Assembly (NCBI RefSeq): GCF_001639725.1
Contig: NZ_LTAW01000002.1
Span: 62,001-126,000, forward strand
Direction: 5' to 3'
Length of the DNA stretch: 64,000 nucleotides
Source: Marinomonas atlantica
GTDB taxonomy: Bacteria; Pseudomonadota; Gammaproteobacteria; Pseudomonadales; Marinomonadaceae
The translations under genes were made by a program, and so were the position numbers. Below are positions 45,587 through 55,842 of the stretch, one piece after another. Below the pieces are notes generated by a model. That model ran no database searches and had not been told where the DNA came from. It worked only from the letters and a program-made list of their open reading frames with translations. Positions within the stretch are counted from its first letter, which is position 1. Each line of letters begins with the position of its first letter.

Positions 45587-46684
45587 ATGAAATTTAAGTC
45601 TTACGCTTCGGCGTTGGCCCTGACTGCAGTGACTGCGGTTCCGTTTTCTGCTCAAGCAGAAGATGTTGTGCACTTTTATAACTGGTCGGATTACATCGAC
45701 GAAGAAACGTTGCCAAGCTTTGAACAAAAAACGGGTACATCGGTTGTCTACGATGTGTTCGATAGTAATGAAGTGTTGGAAGCCAAGTTGCTCTCTGGCC
45801 AATCTGGCTTTGATTTAGTGGTTCCCACAAATGACTTTATTGGCAAACAAATTCAGGCGGGTGCGTTTATGCCGCTTGATCGTTCAGCGTTGCCAAACTG
45901 GTCGAACCTGGACCCGAAAATCATGTCTTTGTTAGAAGGCGTTGATCCTGATAATAAATATTCCGTGCCTTACATGTGGGGCACAACAGGTATCGGTATA
46001 AACGAAACCAAAGTAAAAGAACTTTTGGGTGAAGATGCTCCGATTGATAGCTGGTCTTTGGTGTTTGAAAAAGAATATTTAGAAAAGCTGCAATCTTGTG
46101 GTGTCGTAGCGTTGGATGCGCCAACAGAAATCATCAGTTCTGCATTGAACTACTTAGGTCTTGATCCGAATACTACTGATAAAGCGGATATTAATAAGGC
46201 AACGGATCTAATGTTGTCTGTACGCCCTTACTACCGTTATTTTCACAGCTCGAAATACATCAATGATCTAGCCAATGGTGACGTTTGTGTTGTGATTGCT
46301 TGGTCGGGTGATGTGGCGCAAGCAGCAGCTCGTGCAGAAGAGGCCAATAATGGCGTTGATATCCGATATGTGATTCCGAAAGAGGGCGCGCTGATGTGGT
46401 TTGATATGCTGGCTATTCCTCGTGATGCGAAGAATGCGGAAGGTGCCCATGAACTGATTAACTTCCTTTTGCGCCCTGAGATCACGGCAAACATAACGAA
46501 CTACGTTTGGTACGCCAATGCCAACCCAGCGTCTATGAGCATGGTGGATGCCGACGTAGCCAATGATGAAAGTATTTTTCCAACACAAGAGGTGCGCGAT
46601 AAGTTGTGGTTACCGAGCGTGTTGGATCAACGTACGACGCGCACCATTACGCGTGCATGGAACAAGATTAAATCCGGTCAATAA
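45587..46684 (+). CDS. potF: Polyamine (putrescine-type) ABC transporter substrate-binding protein
   Basis: Periplasmic receptor, 365 residues. Signal peptide MKFKSYASALALTA...SAQA, then the PotD/PotF-type start VVHFYNWSDYIDEETLPSFE. Polyamine-binding features are the acidic and aromatic residues in NWSDYI, SGFDLVVPTNDFIGKQ, and VVIAWSGD. ATG at 45587 has AGGGGAAG upstream and removes an 18-residue basic tail from the longer frame. First gene of potFGHI-like; a hairpin after its stop (46692-46714) may favour higher receptor level. Putrescine versus spermidine cannot be decided. Confidence 0.93.
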   Translation: MKFKSYASALALTAVTAVPFSAQAEDVVHFYNWSDYIDEETLPSFEQKTGTSVVYDVFDSNEVLEAKLLSGQSGFDLVVPTNDFIGKQIQAGAFMPLDRSALPNWSNLDPKIMSLLEGVDPDNKYSVPYMWGTTGIGINETKVKELLGEDAPIDSWSLVFEKEYLEKLQSCGVVALDAPTEIISSALNYLGLDPNTTDKADINKATDLMLSVRPYYRYFHSSKYINDLANGDVCVVIAWSGDVAQAAARAEEANNGVDIRYVIPKEGALMWFDMLAIPRDAKNAEGAHELINFLLRPEITANITNYVWYANANPASMSMVDADVANDESIFPTQEVRDKLWLPSVLDQRTTRTITRAWNKIKSGQ

Positions 46685-46691
46685 CCGCATC

Positions 46692-46714
46692 GCCAGCGGG
46701 CGGTGCTCGCTGGC
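46692..46714 (+). terminator. Intercistronic hairpin between potF and potG
   Basis: 7-bp GC-rich stem GCCAGCG with CGCTGGC and a nine-base loop, followed by ATGATTTTTAG. Weak as a terminator; it more likely blocks 3' decay or causes partial termination. Confidence 0.5.
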
Positions 46715-46740
46715 ATGATTTTTAGCTTTGAGGGTTTTAA

Positions 46741-47862
46741 ATGATTGAGCCAAGTCTTTCACGCGATGGCGTAGATGGCCACTTTCTTCAGATAAAAAGT
46801 ATCGTAAAAACCTACGACGATGTGGTCGCCGTTAATGACGTTTCTTTAGACATAGCAAAAGGCGATATCTTTGCATTGCTTGGCGCGTCAGGGTCAGGCA
46901 AGTCAACCTTGCTGCGCATGTTGGCCGGATTTGAAACGCCGAACTCAGGCAAAATTATCTTAGATGGCGAAGACATTGTCTCGCTCGCGCCGTATCGTCG
47001 TCCGATTAATATGATGTTTCAATCCTATGCCTTGTTTCCACACATGACGGTTGAGCAGAATATTGCGTATGGATTGAAGCAAGACCGTATGCCCAAAGCG
47101 ATGATTGCTGACAAAGTTGTGCAGATGCTGCGTTTGGTGCACATGGAGAAATACGCAAAGCGTAAGCCAGAGCAGTTGTCTGGTGGGCAGCGTCAACGTG
47201 TGGCGTTAGCGCGCAGCTTGGCGAAATCACCAAAGCTTTTACTATTGGATGAGCCAATGGGGGCGTTGGATAAAAAACTACGTAATCGTATGCAGCTTGA
47301 GGTGGTGGATATCATCGAAAGTGTCGGCGTGACGTGTGTCATGGTTACCCACGATCAGGAAGAAGCCATGACCATGGCCAACCGTATTGCCATTATGGAA
47401 GAAGGCAGTATTGTGCAGTCTGGCACTCCGCGAGATATCTATGAAGCGCCGAATAGCCTTCAGGCAGCAGAGTTTATTGGCAGCATGAATTTGTTCCGCG
47501 GTGCGATTGCCGTTGATGCAGAAGATCATGCGGTGATTGATTCAGAAGAAATTAACAATCAGCTGTACGTTTCTTATGGCGTTACTACGGCGATTGAAGA
47601 CAAACACGTGGTGTTTGCGGTTCGTCCTGAAAAAACACTGATTTCCCGTGATCAGCCACAAGGTGAGTACAATTGGTGTCGTGGCGTGGTACATGACATT
47701 GCTTATCTTGGAGGACACTCGGTTTATCATATCCGTTTAGACAATGGCAAAATCCTTTACTCCTTCATGGTGAACTCCGATCGTTTTGCTGATCAACCAA
47801 CGTGGGAAGAGCTAGTTTACGTTTATTGGTCTGATGACAGTGGTCTGGTGTTGCGTCCATGA
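46741..47862 (+). CDS. potG: Polyamine ABC transporter ATP-binding protein
   Basis: ATPase of the polyamine importer, 373 residues. Walker A GASGSGKST (about 49-57), Q-loop MMFQSYALFPHMT, signature LSGGQRQRVALARS, Walker B LLLLDEPMGALD, and a C-terminal TOBE domain (about 290-370). AGGG precedes the ATG. Overlaps potH by four bases (ATGA). Confidence 0.95.
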   Translation: MIEPSLSRDGVDGHFLQIKSIVKTYDDVVAVNDVSLDIAKGDIFALLGASGSGKSTLLRMLAGFETPNSGKIILDGEDIVSLAPYRRPINMMFQSYALFPHMTVEQNIAYGLKQDRMPKAMIADKVVQMLRLVHMEKYAKRKPEQLSGGQRQRVALARSLAKSPKLLLLDEPMGALDKKLRNRMQLEVVDIIESVGVTCVMVTHDQEEAMTMANRIAIMEEGSIVQSGTPRDIYEAPNSLQAAEFIGSMNLFRGAIAVDAEDHAVIDSEEINNQLYVSYGVTTAIEDKHVVFAVRPEKTLISRDQPQGEYNWCRGVVHDIAYLGGHSVYHIRLDNGKILYSFMVNSDRFADQPTWEELVYVYWSDDSGLVLRP

Positions 47863-48773
47863 AGAAAGTCACTGAGCGTCTAAAACGCCATGCTGAGCAC
47901 GGTAAACGCTGGGTTATTGCCGTTCCAACCTTATGGCTGATGCTGTTTTTTGCGTTGCCATTTTTGATTGTCTTAAAAATAGCTTTTGCGGAATCGGCGA
48001 TAGCGATTCCGCCATACACCCAGCTGTTAACTATGGCGGATGAAGCATTTGATCTGCATGTGTATTTTGGCAACTTTATTTTCTTAAGCGAAGATGCGTT
48101 GTATCTGACTGCTTATCTGAACAGTTTGAAGATGGCTGCAATATCGACATTTTTATGCTTGCTTATTGGCTACCCTATGGCGTATCACATTGCCCGAGCC
48201 AAACCTTCTACGCAAACCGTTTTATTGTTGTTGATCCTGTTGCCGTCATGGACATCGTTTTTGATTCGTATTTATGCGTGGATCGGTATTTTGAAAAGTA
48301 ACGGTATTTTAAATAATGCGCTTATGTGGCTTGGCGTTGTGGATCAGCCATTAACCATTTTAAATACCAATGTGGCGGTCTACATTGGCATTGTGTATGC
48401 GTACCTGCCGTTTATGATATTGCCGCTATACGCTAACCTTGTTAAGCACGATCACAGTTTAATTGAGGCGTCACAAGATCTTGGTGCGCGCTGGCTGCAG
48501 TCATTTTGGCGAATCACTTTCCCGCTATCGCGTAACGGTATTATCGCAGGGAGCATGTTGGTGTTTATTCCTGTGGTGGGCGAGTATGTGATTCCAGAAT
48601 TACTCGGTGGTACTAATTCGCTTGTGATTGGTAAAGTGTTGTGGCAGGAGTTCTTTAATAATCGCGATTGGCCGCTGGCGTCGTCGTTAGCCTTGATTAT
48701 GTTGTTGCTCTTAATGTTGCCGATTCATTTCTTTAGAAAGTATCAAGAGAAAGAATGGGAGGAAGGCAAATGA
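47859..48773 (+). CDS. potH: Polyamine ABC transporter permease (PotH-like)
   Basis: Inner membrane permease of 304 residues with six helices and the ABC-permease loop EASQDLGARWLQSFWRITFPLSRNG (about 205-230), which contacts the ATPase. Start coupled to the potG stop. Overlaps potI by four bases. Confidence 0.94.
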   Translation: MKKVTERLKRHAEHGKRWVIAVPTLWLMLFFALPFLIVLKIAFAESAIAIPPYTQLLTMADEAFDLHVYFGNFIFLSEDALYLTAYLNSLKMAAISTFLCLLIGYPMAYHIARAKPSTQTVLLLLILLPSWTSFLIRIYAWIGILKSNGILNNALMWLGVVDQPLTILNTNVAVYIGIVYAYLPFMILPLYANLVKHDHSLIEASQDLGARWLQSFWRITFPLSRNGIIAGSMLVFIPVVGEYVIPELLGGTNSLVIGKVLWQEFFNNRDWPLASSLALIMLLLLMLPIHFFRKYQEKEWEEGK

Positions 48774-49588
48774 AACCGCCTATTCGCTTCTCTAGTGTGA
48801 TGTTTTGGTTTGGCATGGCATTCCTATATCTGCCGATGCTCAGTTTGGTTATTTACTCATTCAATAGCTCTCGCTTAGTGACCGTATGGGCAGGTTGGTC
48901 AACCAAGTGGTACGGTGAATTATTTCGTGATGAAGGCCTGATGGCGGCCGTATGGCGCAGTTTGGAAGTGGCATTTTGGAGCGCTAATACGGCCGTTTGC
49001 TTGGGGGTTTTGGCCTCTGTGGCGCTGACACGTTTTGGGCGCTTTCGAGGCCGCTCGATGTTGCATAGCCTTGTTGCAGCGCCTTTGGTAATGCCCGATG
49101 TGATCATTGGTTTATCGCTTCTGTTGTTATTCGTGTCGATGACAGATGTACTAGGGTGGCCTCATCAACGTGGTTTGTTCACGATATGGATCGCCCATGC
49201 AACCTTTGGCACGGCCTACGCAACCGTGGTGATTAGCTCACGCTTGAAGGAGTTGGACCGTTCTTTTGTCGAAGCTGCCATGGATTTAGGGGCGACTCCC
49301 GTTAAAGCTTTTGTGCAAGTTACCTTGCCAATCATCATGCCTGCATTAGTGTCGGCTTGGTTATTGGCATTTACGTTATCGTTAGACGATGTGGTGATAG
49401 CGAGTTTTGTATCGGGGCCTGGTGCGACGACGTTGCCGATTGAGGTGTTTAGCTCCGTTCGTCTAGGGGTGTCACCAAAAATAAACGCATTAGCGACGCT
49501 GATTATCTTGATTGTGTCCTTGGTGACATTGGTTGCTTGGTGGTTGTCTCGTCGCAAGTTAAAGCGAGATAAGTTCGCCCGTTCATAA
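48770..49588 (+). CDS. potI: Polyamine ABC transporter permease (PotI-like)
   Basis: Second inner membrane permease, 272 residues, with the loop EAAMDLGATPVKAFVQVTLP (about 170-190) and six helices. The ATG at 48770 overlaps the potH stop (ATGA) and has GGAGGAAGG upstream; the longer frame starting 15 bases earlier is not needed. Last gene of the operon; it converges on an unknown gene with only seven bases between the stops and no terminator in the gap. Confidence 0.94.
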   Translation: MKPPIRFSSVMFWFGMAFLYLPMLSLVIYSFNSSRLVTVWAGWSTKWYGELFRDEGLMAAVWRSLEVAFWSANTAVCLGVLASVALTRFGRFRGRSMLHSLVAAPLVMPDVIIGLSLLLLFVSMTDVLGWPHQRGLFTIWIAHATFGTAYATVVISSRLKELDRSFVEAAMDLGATPVKAFVQVTLPIIMPALVSAWLLAFTLSLDDVVIASFVSGPGATTLPIEVFSSVRLGVSPKINALATLIILIVSLVTLVAWWLSRRKLKRDKFARS

Positions 49589-49595
49589 TGAGTGA

Positions 49596-50408
49596 CTAGG
49601 CGCTGGTGTCTAATGTGCCAGAAGGTATATTGTTTTCTTCTGGTGCGTTGGCACCATGCCCGTAGGCTTCGTAATTACCAATATAAATGTAGCCCAGTGT
49701 CATATCGCTGATGAGTAATGGCAAGGCATCGTTTTGTCGCTCAAACCAAATTTGTAACCCTGAGAAGCTCACATCGTAATCTGCTTTAGACACCGCACCG
49801 CTGTTGTATAAGTCTTCTAAAGGTTCTGCTTCACCATCTTGATCAATTTCAAATACCCATTGTTGCGGCAAAGGTTCAAGCTGCTCTGCTGAGTATGGCG
49901 TATGCAGTGTCTGCTTGGGTGATAATTTGACTAGAGCTTGACGTAATGCATCGGATAAATGGTGCGTTACAAACGTCAATAAGCACACCTTTTGGGTGCC
50001 GTCAGCGCCTAATAAATGCAGTTCAATTTTCTTATTTTGTTTTTCATGCTTTAGGTCTTTGACGCTGTCACCGTAACTTGGGTCGTTATCTATAAAAGAG
50101 GGGGGCGGTGTTTGCAGCGGTAGTTTCCATGAATCGTTAGAGGGGGCAAAATGACTGAGCGCTTCCACGTGAATATGAAGTTGGTCTACTTGCTGGATAA
50201 CGGCCTCTAGCATGTTAGCTATAATGCTGTCCGTAGGGGTTAGTTCAGTGGCGTATTCATACGTCAAAGTGATTTGCTGGACATGAGAGGCGGCATCACT
50301 CAGTGTGAGGCTGTCTTTTGAGGGCCGATTGCGACGCCGACGAAAGTTGGCGTGGTCTTCCCGTTCAGGAAGTTGGTTGATTCGTTTTACAGTGTCGATG
50401 AAAAGCAT
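49596..50408 (-). CDS. Hypothetical cytoplasmic protein
   Basis: Not recognised. 270 residues without signal peptide or membrane helix. A basic, arginine-rich patch (FRRRRNRPSK, about 22-31) near the N-terminus is followed by a helical stretch and, from about 130, an alternating hydrophobic pattern that suggests beta structure. Acidic C-terminus. ATG at 50408 preferred over the GTG three codons before it; the ribosome site is poor. Lies between the pot operon (convergent) and yhbY. Confidence 0.7.
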   Translation of the reverse strand: MLFIDTVKRINQLPEREDHANFRRRRNRPSKDSLTLSDAASHVQQITLTYEYATELTPTDSIIANMLEAVIQQVDQLHIHVEALSHFAPSNDSWKLPLQTPPPSFIDNDPSYGDSVKDLKHEKQNKKIELHLLGADGTQKVCLLTFVTHHLSDALRQALVKLSPKQTLHTPYSAEQLEPLPQQWVFEIDQDGEAEPLEDLYNSGAVSKADYDVSFSGLQIWFERQNDALPLLISDMTLGYIYIGNYEAYGHGANAPEENNIPSGTLDTSA

Positions 50409-50455
50409 AGCGCGCACTCACTTTTTTAATTATGAGACCTTATCGGCGCTTTAGT

Positions 50456-50490
50456 TCAAAAATTAAGGCCAGCGAGTGGCTGGCCTTAAT
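50456..50490 (-). terminator. Terminator of yhbY
   Basis: Perfect 12-bp stem (50462-50473 with 50479-50490), GC core GGCCAGC, loop GAGTG, followed on the minus strand by TTTTT. Confidence 0.88.
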
Positions 50491-50500
50491 CTTAATATGC

Positions 50501-50803
50501 TTAACGAAGTAAGTTAGATAGCTTCGGGTTCGCTTCTAACGCTGCACGGTGGAATAGTGCAACCTTGCCGATAGTCTGAACAATCTGTGCTTTCAGCACT
50601 TTGCCAGTCTCTTCGATCAGCGCGTAACGGGCTTCACGGTCTACAACACTGTAGCGAACTTTGATTAGCTCGTGGTCTTCTAGTGCACGGTCGATCTCGG
50701 TCAGAACGGATTCTGTTAGGCCGTTGCCTGCAACAGTGACAACAGGATTAAGTGTATGCCCAATGTTGCGATATTGCTTTTTTTGAACGTTTGTCAAACT
50801 CAT
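50501..50803 (-). CDS. yhbY: Ribosome-associated RNA-binding protein YhbY (CRM domain)
   Basis: 100-residue CRM-domain protein bound to pre-50S ribosomal subunits. The CRM mark GNGLTESVLTEIDRALEDHELIKVR (about 27-51) is clear. In related bacteria yhbY is divergent from rlmE-ftsH; here ftsH follows after 747 bases without rlmE. Confidence 0.93.
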   Translation of the reverse strand: MSLTNVQKKQYRNIGHTLNPVVTVAGNGLTESVLTEIDRALEDHELIKVRYSVVDREARYALIEETGKVLKAQIVQTIGKVALFHRAALEANPKLSNLLR

Positions 50804-51550
50804 AATTAAAATTTCTCATCTTAGTTGACCCTCTTTATTGGAGGCTTCAGAGGTTAGGCGATATTATAGCGGAATATCGGGTGAATTAGGTATGATGAAA
50901 CAGTGTAAGATCAAAAACTAACGATCTTGTGTAAGCGGAACATTTCGACAATCTTTTTGTCAAAATTTCTTGGCAAGAGAGCAATGGCTTTGGTTGATGA
51001 AAATCTGATCTTCTAGCGATGTTAGAAAGTATGGATTGGTTGAGTGAATACGACTTCAAACGACCGCTTTTCGAGTAAATTATCGTATAATCTTGCCTAA
51101 GTGATCGGAAATCATAGTTAGGTCGTAACTCCTGCTATCGATGCCGTGTTATTGTGACAGGGTAAATGATAGCTGATGCTCTTCATACATCTAAAAGTAT
51201 ACGAAAAAATACCTTTAGGGATTGGAAAACGTGCGTTATATCTTGTAATTTCAACCATTGATCCCAATATCTGTGGTAGCAATGTATTGATAACTCAGAT
51301 TGTGTGCGGCTGATTCAGCGAAACGATTGCTGAATAGGCATGACGCCTTAGTGGAATTCTTGTTAAGGTCCTTAAAGGCTTGGCTTTTAAAACCTAAATC
51401 GATGCAGGGCCCATTGGGTTCTGTTGTCACCCGTAAACCCTATACTTTTCAGCTTAGGCTGCTAAGTGTGCTTACTAGGACGACAAATTAAAGGTTACTA
51501 AGTTTGCACGATGACAGTGCTTGCTAAACTAACCGTTAAGAGGTGTGCTC
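50804..51550 (+). promoter_or_regulatory. 747-bp gene-free region before ftsH with candidate promoters
   Basis: No coding sequence was recognised here on either strand; open frames are short and lack ribosome sites. A TATAAT stands at 51086-51091 with a poor -35. CTTGTA (51242-51247), 15 bases, CCCAATAT (51263-51270) resembles a sigma32 heat-shock promoter, which would fit ftsH. The ftsH leader would then be about 275 bases or more. rlmE, normally found here, is absent and no trace of its conserved motifs was found. Confidence 0.55.
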
Positions 51551-53533
51551 TTGAACGATATGCTTAAAAATATTTTATTGTGGTTGGTGATCGCTGCGGT
51601 CTTACTGACAGTGTTTAACAATTTTAATACCTCTGCGGAAACCAATCGAATCTCTTATTCTGAATTCGTACAAGAGGTTCATGACGGTCGTATTGCGAAA
51701 GTGGTCATTGAGGGTTATACCATCAGTGGTTCACGTTCGAGTGGTGACAGTTTTGAAACGGTTCGTCCAGCAGCAGCTGATCCAAAAATTATGGATGATC
51801 TGTTGAGCAATAATGTAGTTGTTGAAGGTCGTATGCCTGAGCAACAAAGCATTTGGACGCAACTGTTGATAGCCAGCTTCCCAATCCTATTAATTCTGGC
51901 AATTTTTGTGTTCTTTATGCGTCAGATGCAAGGTGGAGGCGGTGGTAAAGGCGGACCAATGTCGTTTGGTAAGTCTAAAGCCCGTTTACTACCTGAAGAT
52001 CAGATTAAAACAACGTTTGCCGACGTTGCGGGTTGTGATGAAGCGAAAGAAGACGTGGAAGAGCTTGTAGACTTCTTACGTGAGCCAGGAAAATTTCAGC
52101 GTCTTGGCGGTAAAATTCCACGCGGTATCCTAATGTGTGGACCTCCAGGTACGGGTAAAACATTGCTTGCAAAAGCGATTGCTGGTGAAGCAAAAGTACC
52201 TTTCTTTACGATTTCTGGTTCTGACTTCGTTGAAATGTTTGTGGGTGTCGGTGCGTCACGTGTTCGTGACATGTTCGAACAAGCTAAAAAGCATGCACCT
52301 TGCATCATCTTTATTGATGAGATCGATGCAGTAGGTCGTAACCGTGGCTCAGGTATGGGCGGTGGTAACGATGAGCGCGAACAAACATTGAACCAACTGT
52401 TGGTTGAGATGGATGGTTTTGAAGGTAATGAGGGTATTATCGTTATCGCCGCAACTAACCGCCCTGACGTGTTAGACCCTGCGCTGTTGCGTCCTGGTCG
52501 TTTTGACCGTCAAGTAACGGTCGGTCTTCCTGATATTCGAGGTCGTGAACAAATTCTTAAAGTTCACCTTCGTAAAGTTCCTGTTGCGGATGATGTTGAG
52601 CCTAAGAACATTGCGCGTGGTACGCCTGGCTTCTCTGGTGCAGACCTTGCCAACTTGATTAACGAAGCGGCATTGTTTGCTGCGCGTTCGAATCGTCGTT
52701 TGGTCAACATGGAGTTACTTGAGCTCGCTAAGGATAAAATCCTGATGGGTGCTGAGCGTAAGTCGATGGTGATGAAAGAAGAGGAGAAGCGCAATACGGC
52801 TTACCATGAAGCAGGACATGCGATAGTTGGTTATCTGATGCCAGAGCATGATCCTGTTTATAAAGTAACAATCATTCCTCGTGGTCGTGCTTTAGGTGTG
52901 ACCATGTACTTGCCAGAAGAAGATAAATACAGCCTCAGCAAACGTGGTATCGAATCGCAGATTTGTAGCCTTTATGGCGGTCGAATCGCCGAAGAAATGA
53001 TTCATGGCTTCGACGGTGTGTCGACGGGTGCATCGAATGATATTGAACGTGCATCAAGTTTAGCTCGTAACATGGTAACGAAATGGGGGTTGTCTGAAGA
53101 GTTGGGTGCATTTGCCTACGAAGAAGACGATCAGCAAAGCATGACAGGTAGTAAGAACAATTATTTCTCGCCTGAAACAGGTAAGAAGCTTGATTCTGAA
53201 GTGCGTGGCATCATTGACCGTTGTTACCAGAAGTCGATGCAAATTCTTGAAGAGAATCGCGAGAAGTTAGAGGTCATGGCAGATGCGCTGATGGTCTATG
53301 AGACGATTGATGCGAACCAAATCAAAGAAATCATGGACGGCAAAAAGCCAAGCCCTCCAACTGGTTGGTCTGATCCAAGTGCTGGTAGTGATGTCTCTGG
53401 TGGTGGTGCGGCTGAAGTTGGTGGTACGACTGAAGCAGCACCAAGTGATCCCGCAAACCCTGATCAAATGACCGATCCGTCTGACTCAACAGGTGAGACA
53501 CCGGTTCCTCAAAAACCAACTGGCGAAGCGTAA
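51551..53533 (+). CDS. ftsH: ATP-dependent zinc metalloprotease FtsH
   Basis: Membrane-bound AAA+ protease that degrades membrane proteins, sigma32 and LpxC. 660 residues. Two N-terminal helices (about 8-22 and 103-123), Walker A GPPGTGKT (about 197), Walker [15 protein letters not shown] region [19 protein letters not shown], and zinc motif HEAGH (about 418). The C-terminal tail (about 600-660) is rich in Gly, Pro, Ser and Thr. The TTG at 51551 gives [12 protein letters not shown], the N-terminus seen in pseudomonad FtsH, with GAGG seven bases upstream; the GTG two codons before it is less likely. Confidence 0.96.
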   Translation: MNDMLKNILLWLVIAAVLLTVFNNFNTSAETNRISYSEFVQEVHDGRIAKVVIEGYTISGSRSSGDSFETVRPAAADPKIMDDLLSNNVVVEGRMPEQQSIWTQLLIASFPILLILAIFVFFMRQMQGGGGGKGGPMSFGKSKARLLPEDQIKTTFADVAGCDEAKEDVEELVDFLREPGKFQRLGGKIPRGILMCGPPGTGKTLLAKAIAGEAKVPFFTISGSDFVEMFVGVGASRVRDMFEQAKKHAPCIIFIDEIDAVGRNRGSGMGGGNDEREQTLNQLLVEMDGFEGNEGIIVIAATNRPDVLDPALLRPGRFDRQVTVGLPDIRGREQILKVHLRKVPVADDVEPKNIARGTPGFSGADLANLINEAALFAARSNRRLVNMELLELAKDKILMGAERKSMVMKEEEKRNTAYHEAGHAIVGYLMPEHDPVYKVTIIPRGRALGVTMYLPEEDKYSLSKRGIESQICSLYGGRIAEEMIHGFDGVSTGASNDIERASSLARNMVTKWGLSEELGAFAYEEDDQQSMTGSKNNYFSPETGKKLDSEVRGIIDRCYQKSMQILEENREKLEVMADALMVYETIDANQIKEIMDGKKPSPPTGWSDPSAGSDVSGGGAAEVGGTTEAAPSDPANPDQMTDPSDSTGETPVPQKPTGEA

Positions 53534-53573
53534 GCTTCGTCGGTTTTGTTTTTCCGAATAAAGTGAATAAACA

Positions 53574-54413
53574 ATGTCTGTGATGGTTTTTGGCGATAAG
53601 TCTTTGGACTTATCGCTTCCTCGCGTTATGGGTATCCTAAACGTTACGCCCGATTCATTTTCTGATGGCGGCAAACATAACTCCTTAGATTCTGCATTAA
53701 AACAAGCTGAGCGCATGATAGAAGATGGTGCTGAGTTTATTGATGTGGGTGGTGAGTCAACTCGTCCTGGTGCTGCGGTTGTGTGTGAGCAAGAAGAGTT
53801 GAGTCGTGTATTGCCAGTTGTTGAAGCCATTAAATCGCGTTTTGATGTCATCGTTTCAGTGGATACCAGTACGCCTTCGGTGATAACAGGCTCTGCTGCC
53901 CTTGGCGCTGGTTTGATTAATGATGTACGTGCATTAGAGCGTGAAGGGGCATTGGAAGCGACTGCAGCGACGGGGCTGCCTGTATGTCTTATGCATATGC
54001 GTGGTACGCCGCAGACTATGCAGGAGTCACCATCGTACAGTGATTTAATTGATGATGTGGAGCGTTACCTATTAACGCGAATCGAAGCGGCTATTGCTGC
54101 GGGGATTAATAAAGAGAATATTATTCTTGATCCAGGAATCGGCTTTGGTAAAACCCTGATTCATAATACAACGTTGCTGAACTATACTGGGCGATTTTTG
54201 GATTTGGGCCATGAGGTACTGATCGGAGTTTCACGGAAAACTATGATTGGCGATATTCTTGATGTGCCTGTCTCAGAGCGTTTGTATGGCACAATGGGAG
54301 CAAATGCTTCAACCTACATGAAAGGTGCGAGGATTTTTCGTGTACACGACGTCAAGCCTCATGTAGATATGTTAAAAGTGATGCATCAAATAGAAGAGAG
54401 TCGAAATGCGTAA
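53574..54413 (+). CDS. folP: Dihydropteroate synthase
   Basis: Joins p-aminobenzoate to dihydropterin pyrophosphate in folate synthesis; the sulfonamide target. 279 residues with [14 protein letters not shown] (about 20-33), GGESTRPGA (about 58-66) and a C-terminal RVHDVKPH. Follows ftsH by 40 bases, the usual order; overlaps glmM by eight bases. Confidence 0.96.
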   Translation: MSVMVFGDKSLDLSLPRVMGILNVTPDSFSDGGKHNSLDSALKQAERMIEDGAEFIDVGGESTRPGAAVVCEQEELSRVLPVVEAIKSRFDVIVSVDTSTPSVITGSAALGAGLINDVRALEREGALEATAATGLPVCLMHMRGTPQTMQESPSYSDLIDDVERYLLTRIEAAIAAGINKENIILDPGIGFGKTLIHNTTLLNYTGRFLDLGHEVLIGVSRKTMIGDILDVPVSERLYGTMGANASTYMKGARIFRVHDVKPHVDMLKVMHQIEESRNA

Positions 54414-55764
54414 ATATTTTGGTACCGACGGTATTCGTGGTGAGGTGGGCAATGATCCTATTACACCAGAGTTTATGCTCAAGCTAGGTTGGGCAGCGGG
54501 TCAGGTGTTCAAAGAGCATGATAAGAAAATCCTGATTGGTAAAGATACGCGCATTTCTGGTTACATGTTTGAGTCGGCACTTGAATCCGGCATTGTAGCG
54601 GCGGGTGCTGATGTGCGTTTGGTTGGCCCAATGCCGACGCCTGCCATTGCTTATCTAACGCGAACGTTCCGCGCCAGTGCGGGGATTGTTATCAGTGCAT
54701 CCCATAACCCCTATACGGACAATGGCATTAAGTTTTTCTCAGCTCAGGGTGGTAAGATTTCGGACGAGCTCGAGGAAAAGATTGAATACTTTTTAGATCA
54801 GCCGATGGTCGTAGTTGAGTCCAGTTTGATTGGGCGAGCTAAACGTATTGATGATGCGGCTGGACGTTACATTGAGTACTGTAAAGGCACGTTCCCGATT
54901 GGTTTGCAGTTATCAGGACTTAAAATTGTTGTGGATTGCGCGGATGGTGCGACCTATCACGTTGCGCCCCGTGTGTTCTCTGAGTTAGGGGCAGAAGTGA
55001 TCCCTATTGGTGTTAGCCCGGATGGCCTAAATATCAACGAAGACAGTGGTGCAACCAAACCTGAACTATTGCGTAAAAACGTTTTAGCCGCCGAAGCTGA
55101 TATTGGTATTGCTTTAGATGGCGATGGCGATCGTCTGATCTTAGTGGATCGCTTCGGCAAGGTTTGTGATGGTGATGATGTGCTTTATATTATTGCCAAC
55201 CACCTTATGCACACTGGTCGTTTTAACGGCGGTGTTGTGGGAACTCTGATGAGTAACTTCGGCCTAGAGTTAGCCTTCTCTGAAAACGGTATAGGCTTTA
55301 GTCGTGCCAAAGTAGGTGACCGTTATGTGAATGAAAAGCTGATTCAGCACGGTTGGGTACTGGGTGGTGAGCCCTCAGGACACATTGTGTGTCGTGATAT
55401 TACAACGACTGGCGATGGTATTATTGCGGCGTTGCAAGTATTGCGTGCCATGATTGAAGAAGGCAAATCATTGCACGAGTTATTAGAAGGTTTAATTAAG
55501 TTTCCGCAGAAGCTAAAAAACGTTCGAGTGGCTGCACGTTTTGCTCCGGCAGAAGAGCCTGCGTTGCAAAAAGCCATTGCGATGGCTAATGAAAAACTCA
55601 ACGGGTTAGGGCGTGTATTACTGCGTGCATCGGGCACTGAACCTCTGATTCGTGTCATGGTAGAAGGCCGTGACCAAGAAATGGTTGATGAACTGGTAGA
55701 CTATTTAGCCACTGAAGTTGAGCGAGTTGCTCAAGGCAAGAGTAATCAATCGTCTGATTCATAA
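54406..55764 (+). CDS. glmM: Phosphoglucosamine mutase
   Basis: Converts glucosamine-6-phosphate to glucosamine-1-phosphate for UDP-GlcNAc, hence peptidoglycan and lipopolysaccharide. 452 residues. Active serine in [17 protein letters not shown] (about 100), metal loop DGDGDR (about 243), substrate loop GGEPSGH (about 322) and phosphate loop [12 protein letters not shown] (about 405). Start overlaps folP. Confidence 0.97.
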   Translation: MRKYFGTDGIRGEVGNDPITPEFMLKLGWAAGQVFKEHDKKILIGKDTRISGYMFESALESGIVAAGADVRLVGPMPTPAIAYLTRTFRASAGIVISASHNPYTDNGIKFFSAQGGKISDELEEKIEYFLDQPMVVVESSLIGRAKRIDDAAGRYIEYCKGTFPIGLQLSGLKIVVDCADGATYHVAPRVFSELGAEVIPIGVSPDGLNINEDSGATKPELLRKNVLAAEADIGIALDGDGDRLILVDRFGKVCDGDDVLYIIANHLMHTGRFNGGVVGTLMSNFGLELAFSENGIGFSRAKVGDRYVNEKLIQHGWVLGGEPSGHIVCRDITTTGDGIIAALQVLRAMIEEGKSLHELLEGLIKFPQKLKNVRVAARFAPAEEPALQKAIAMANEKLNGLGRVLLRASGTEPLIRVMVEGRDQEMVDELVDYLATEVERVAQGKSNQSSDS

Positions 55765-55786
55765 CTTAAAAATCAAAAATTAGCGC

Positions 55787-55815
55787 TTGATCTAGGTAGG
55801 ACAATTACCTAGAAT
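55787..55815 (+). promoter_or_regulatory. tpiA promoter with an internal palindrome
   Basis: TTGATC (55787-55792), 17 bases, TAGAAT (55810-55815). The inverted repeat CTAGGTA-N7-TACCTAG (55792-55812) fills the spacer between the two boxes, so a bound protein would directly control tpiA. Confidence 0.6.
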
Positions 55816-55842
55816 AAGCGCCTCTAAATCAAGGGTATCGCT

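Noticed and set aside
51300..51491. 63-codon open frame in the gap before ftsH
   Set aside because: No ribosome site, no recognisable composition; most likely chance.
50804..51550. Pseudogene of rlmE
   Set aside because: No frame shows RlmE motifs, so decay cannot be shown from this sequence alone.
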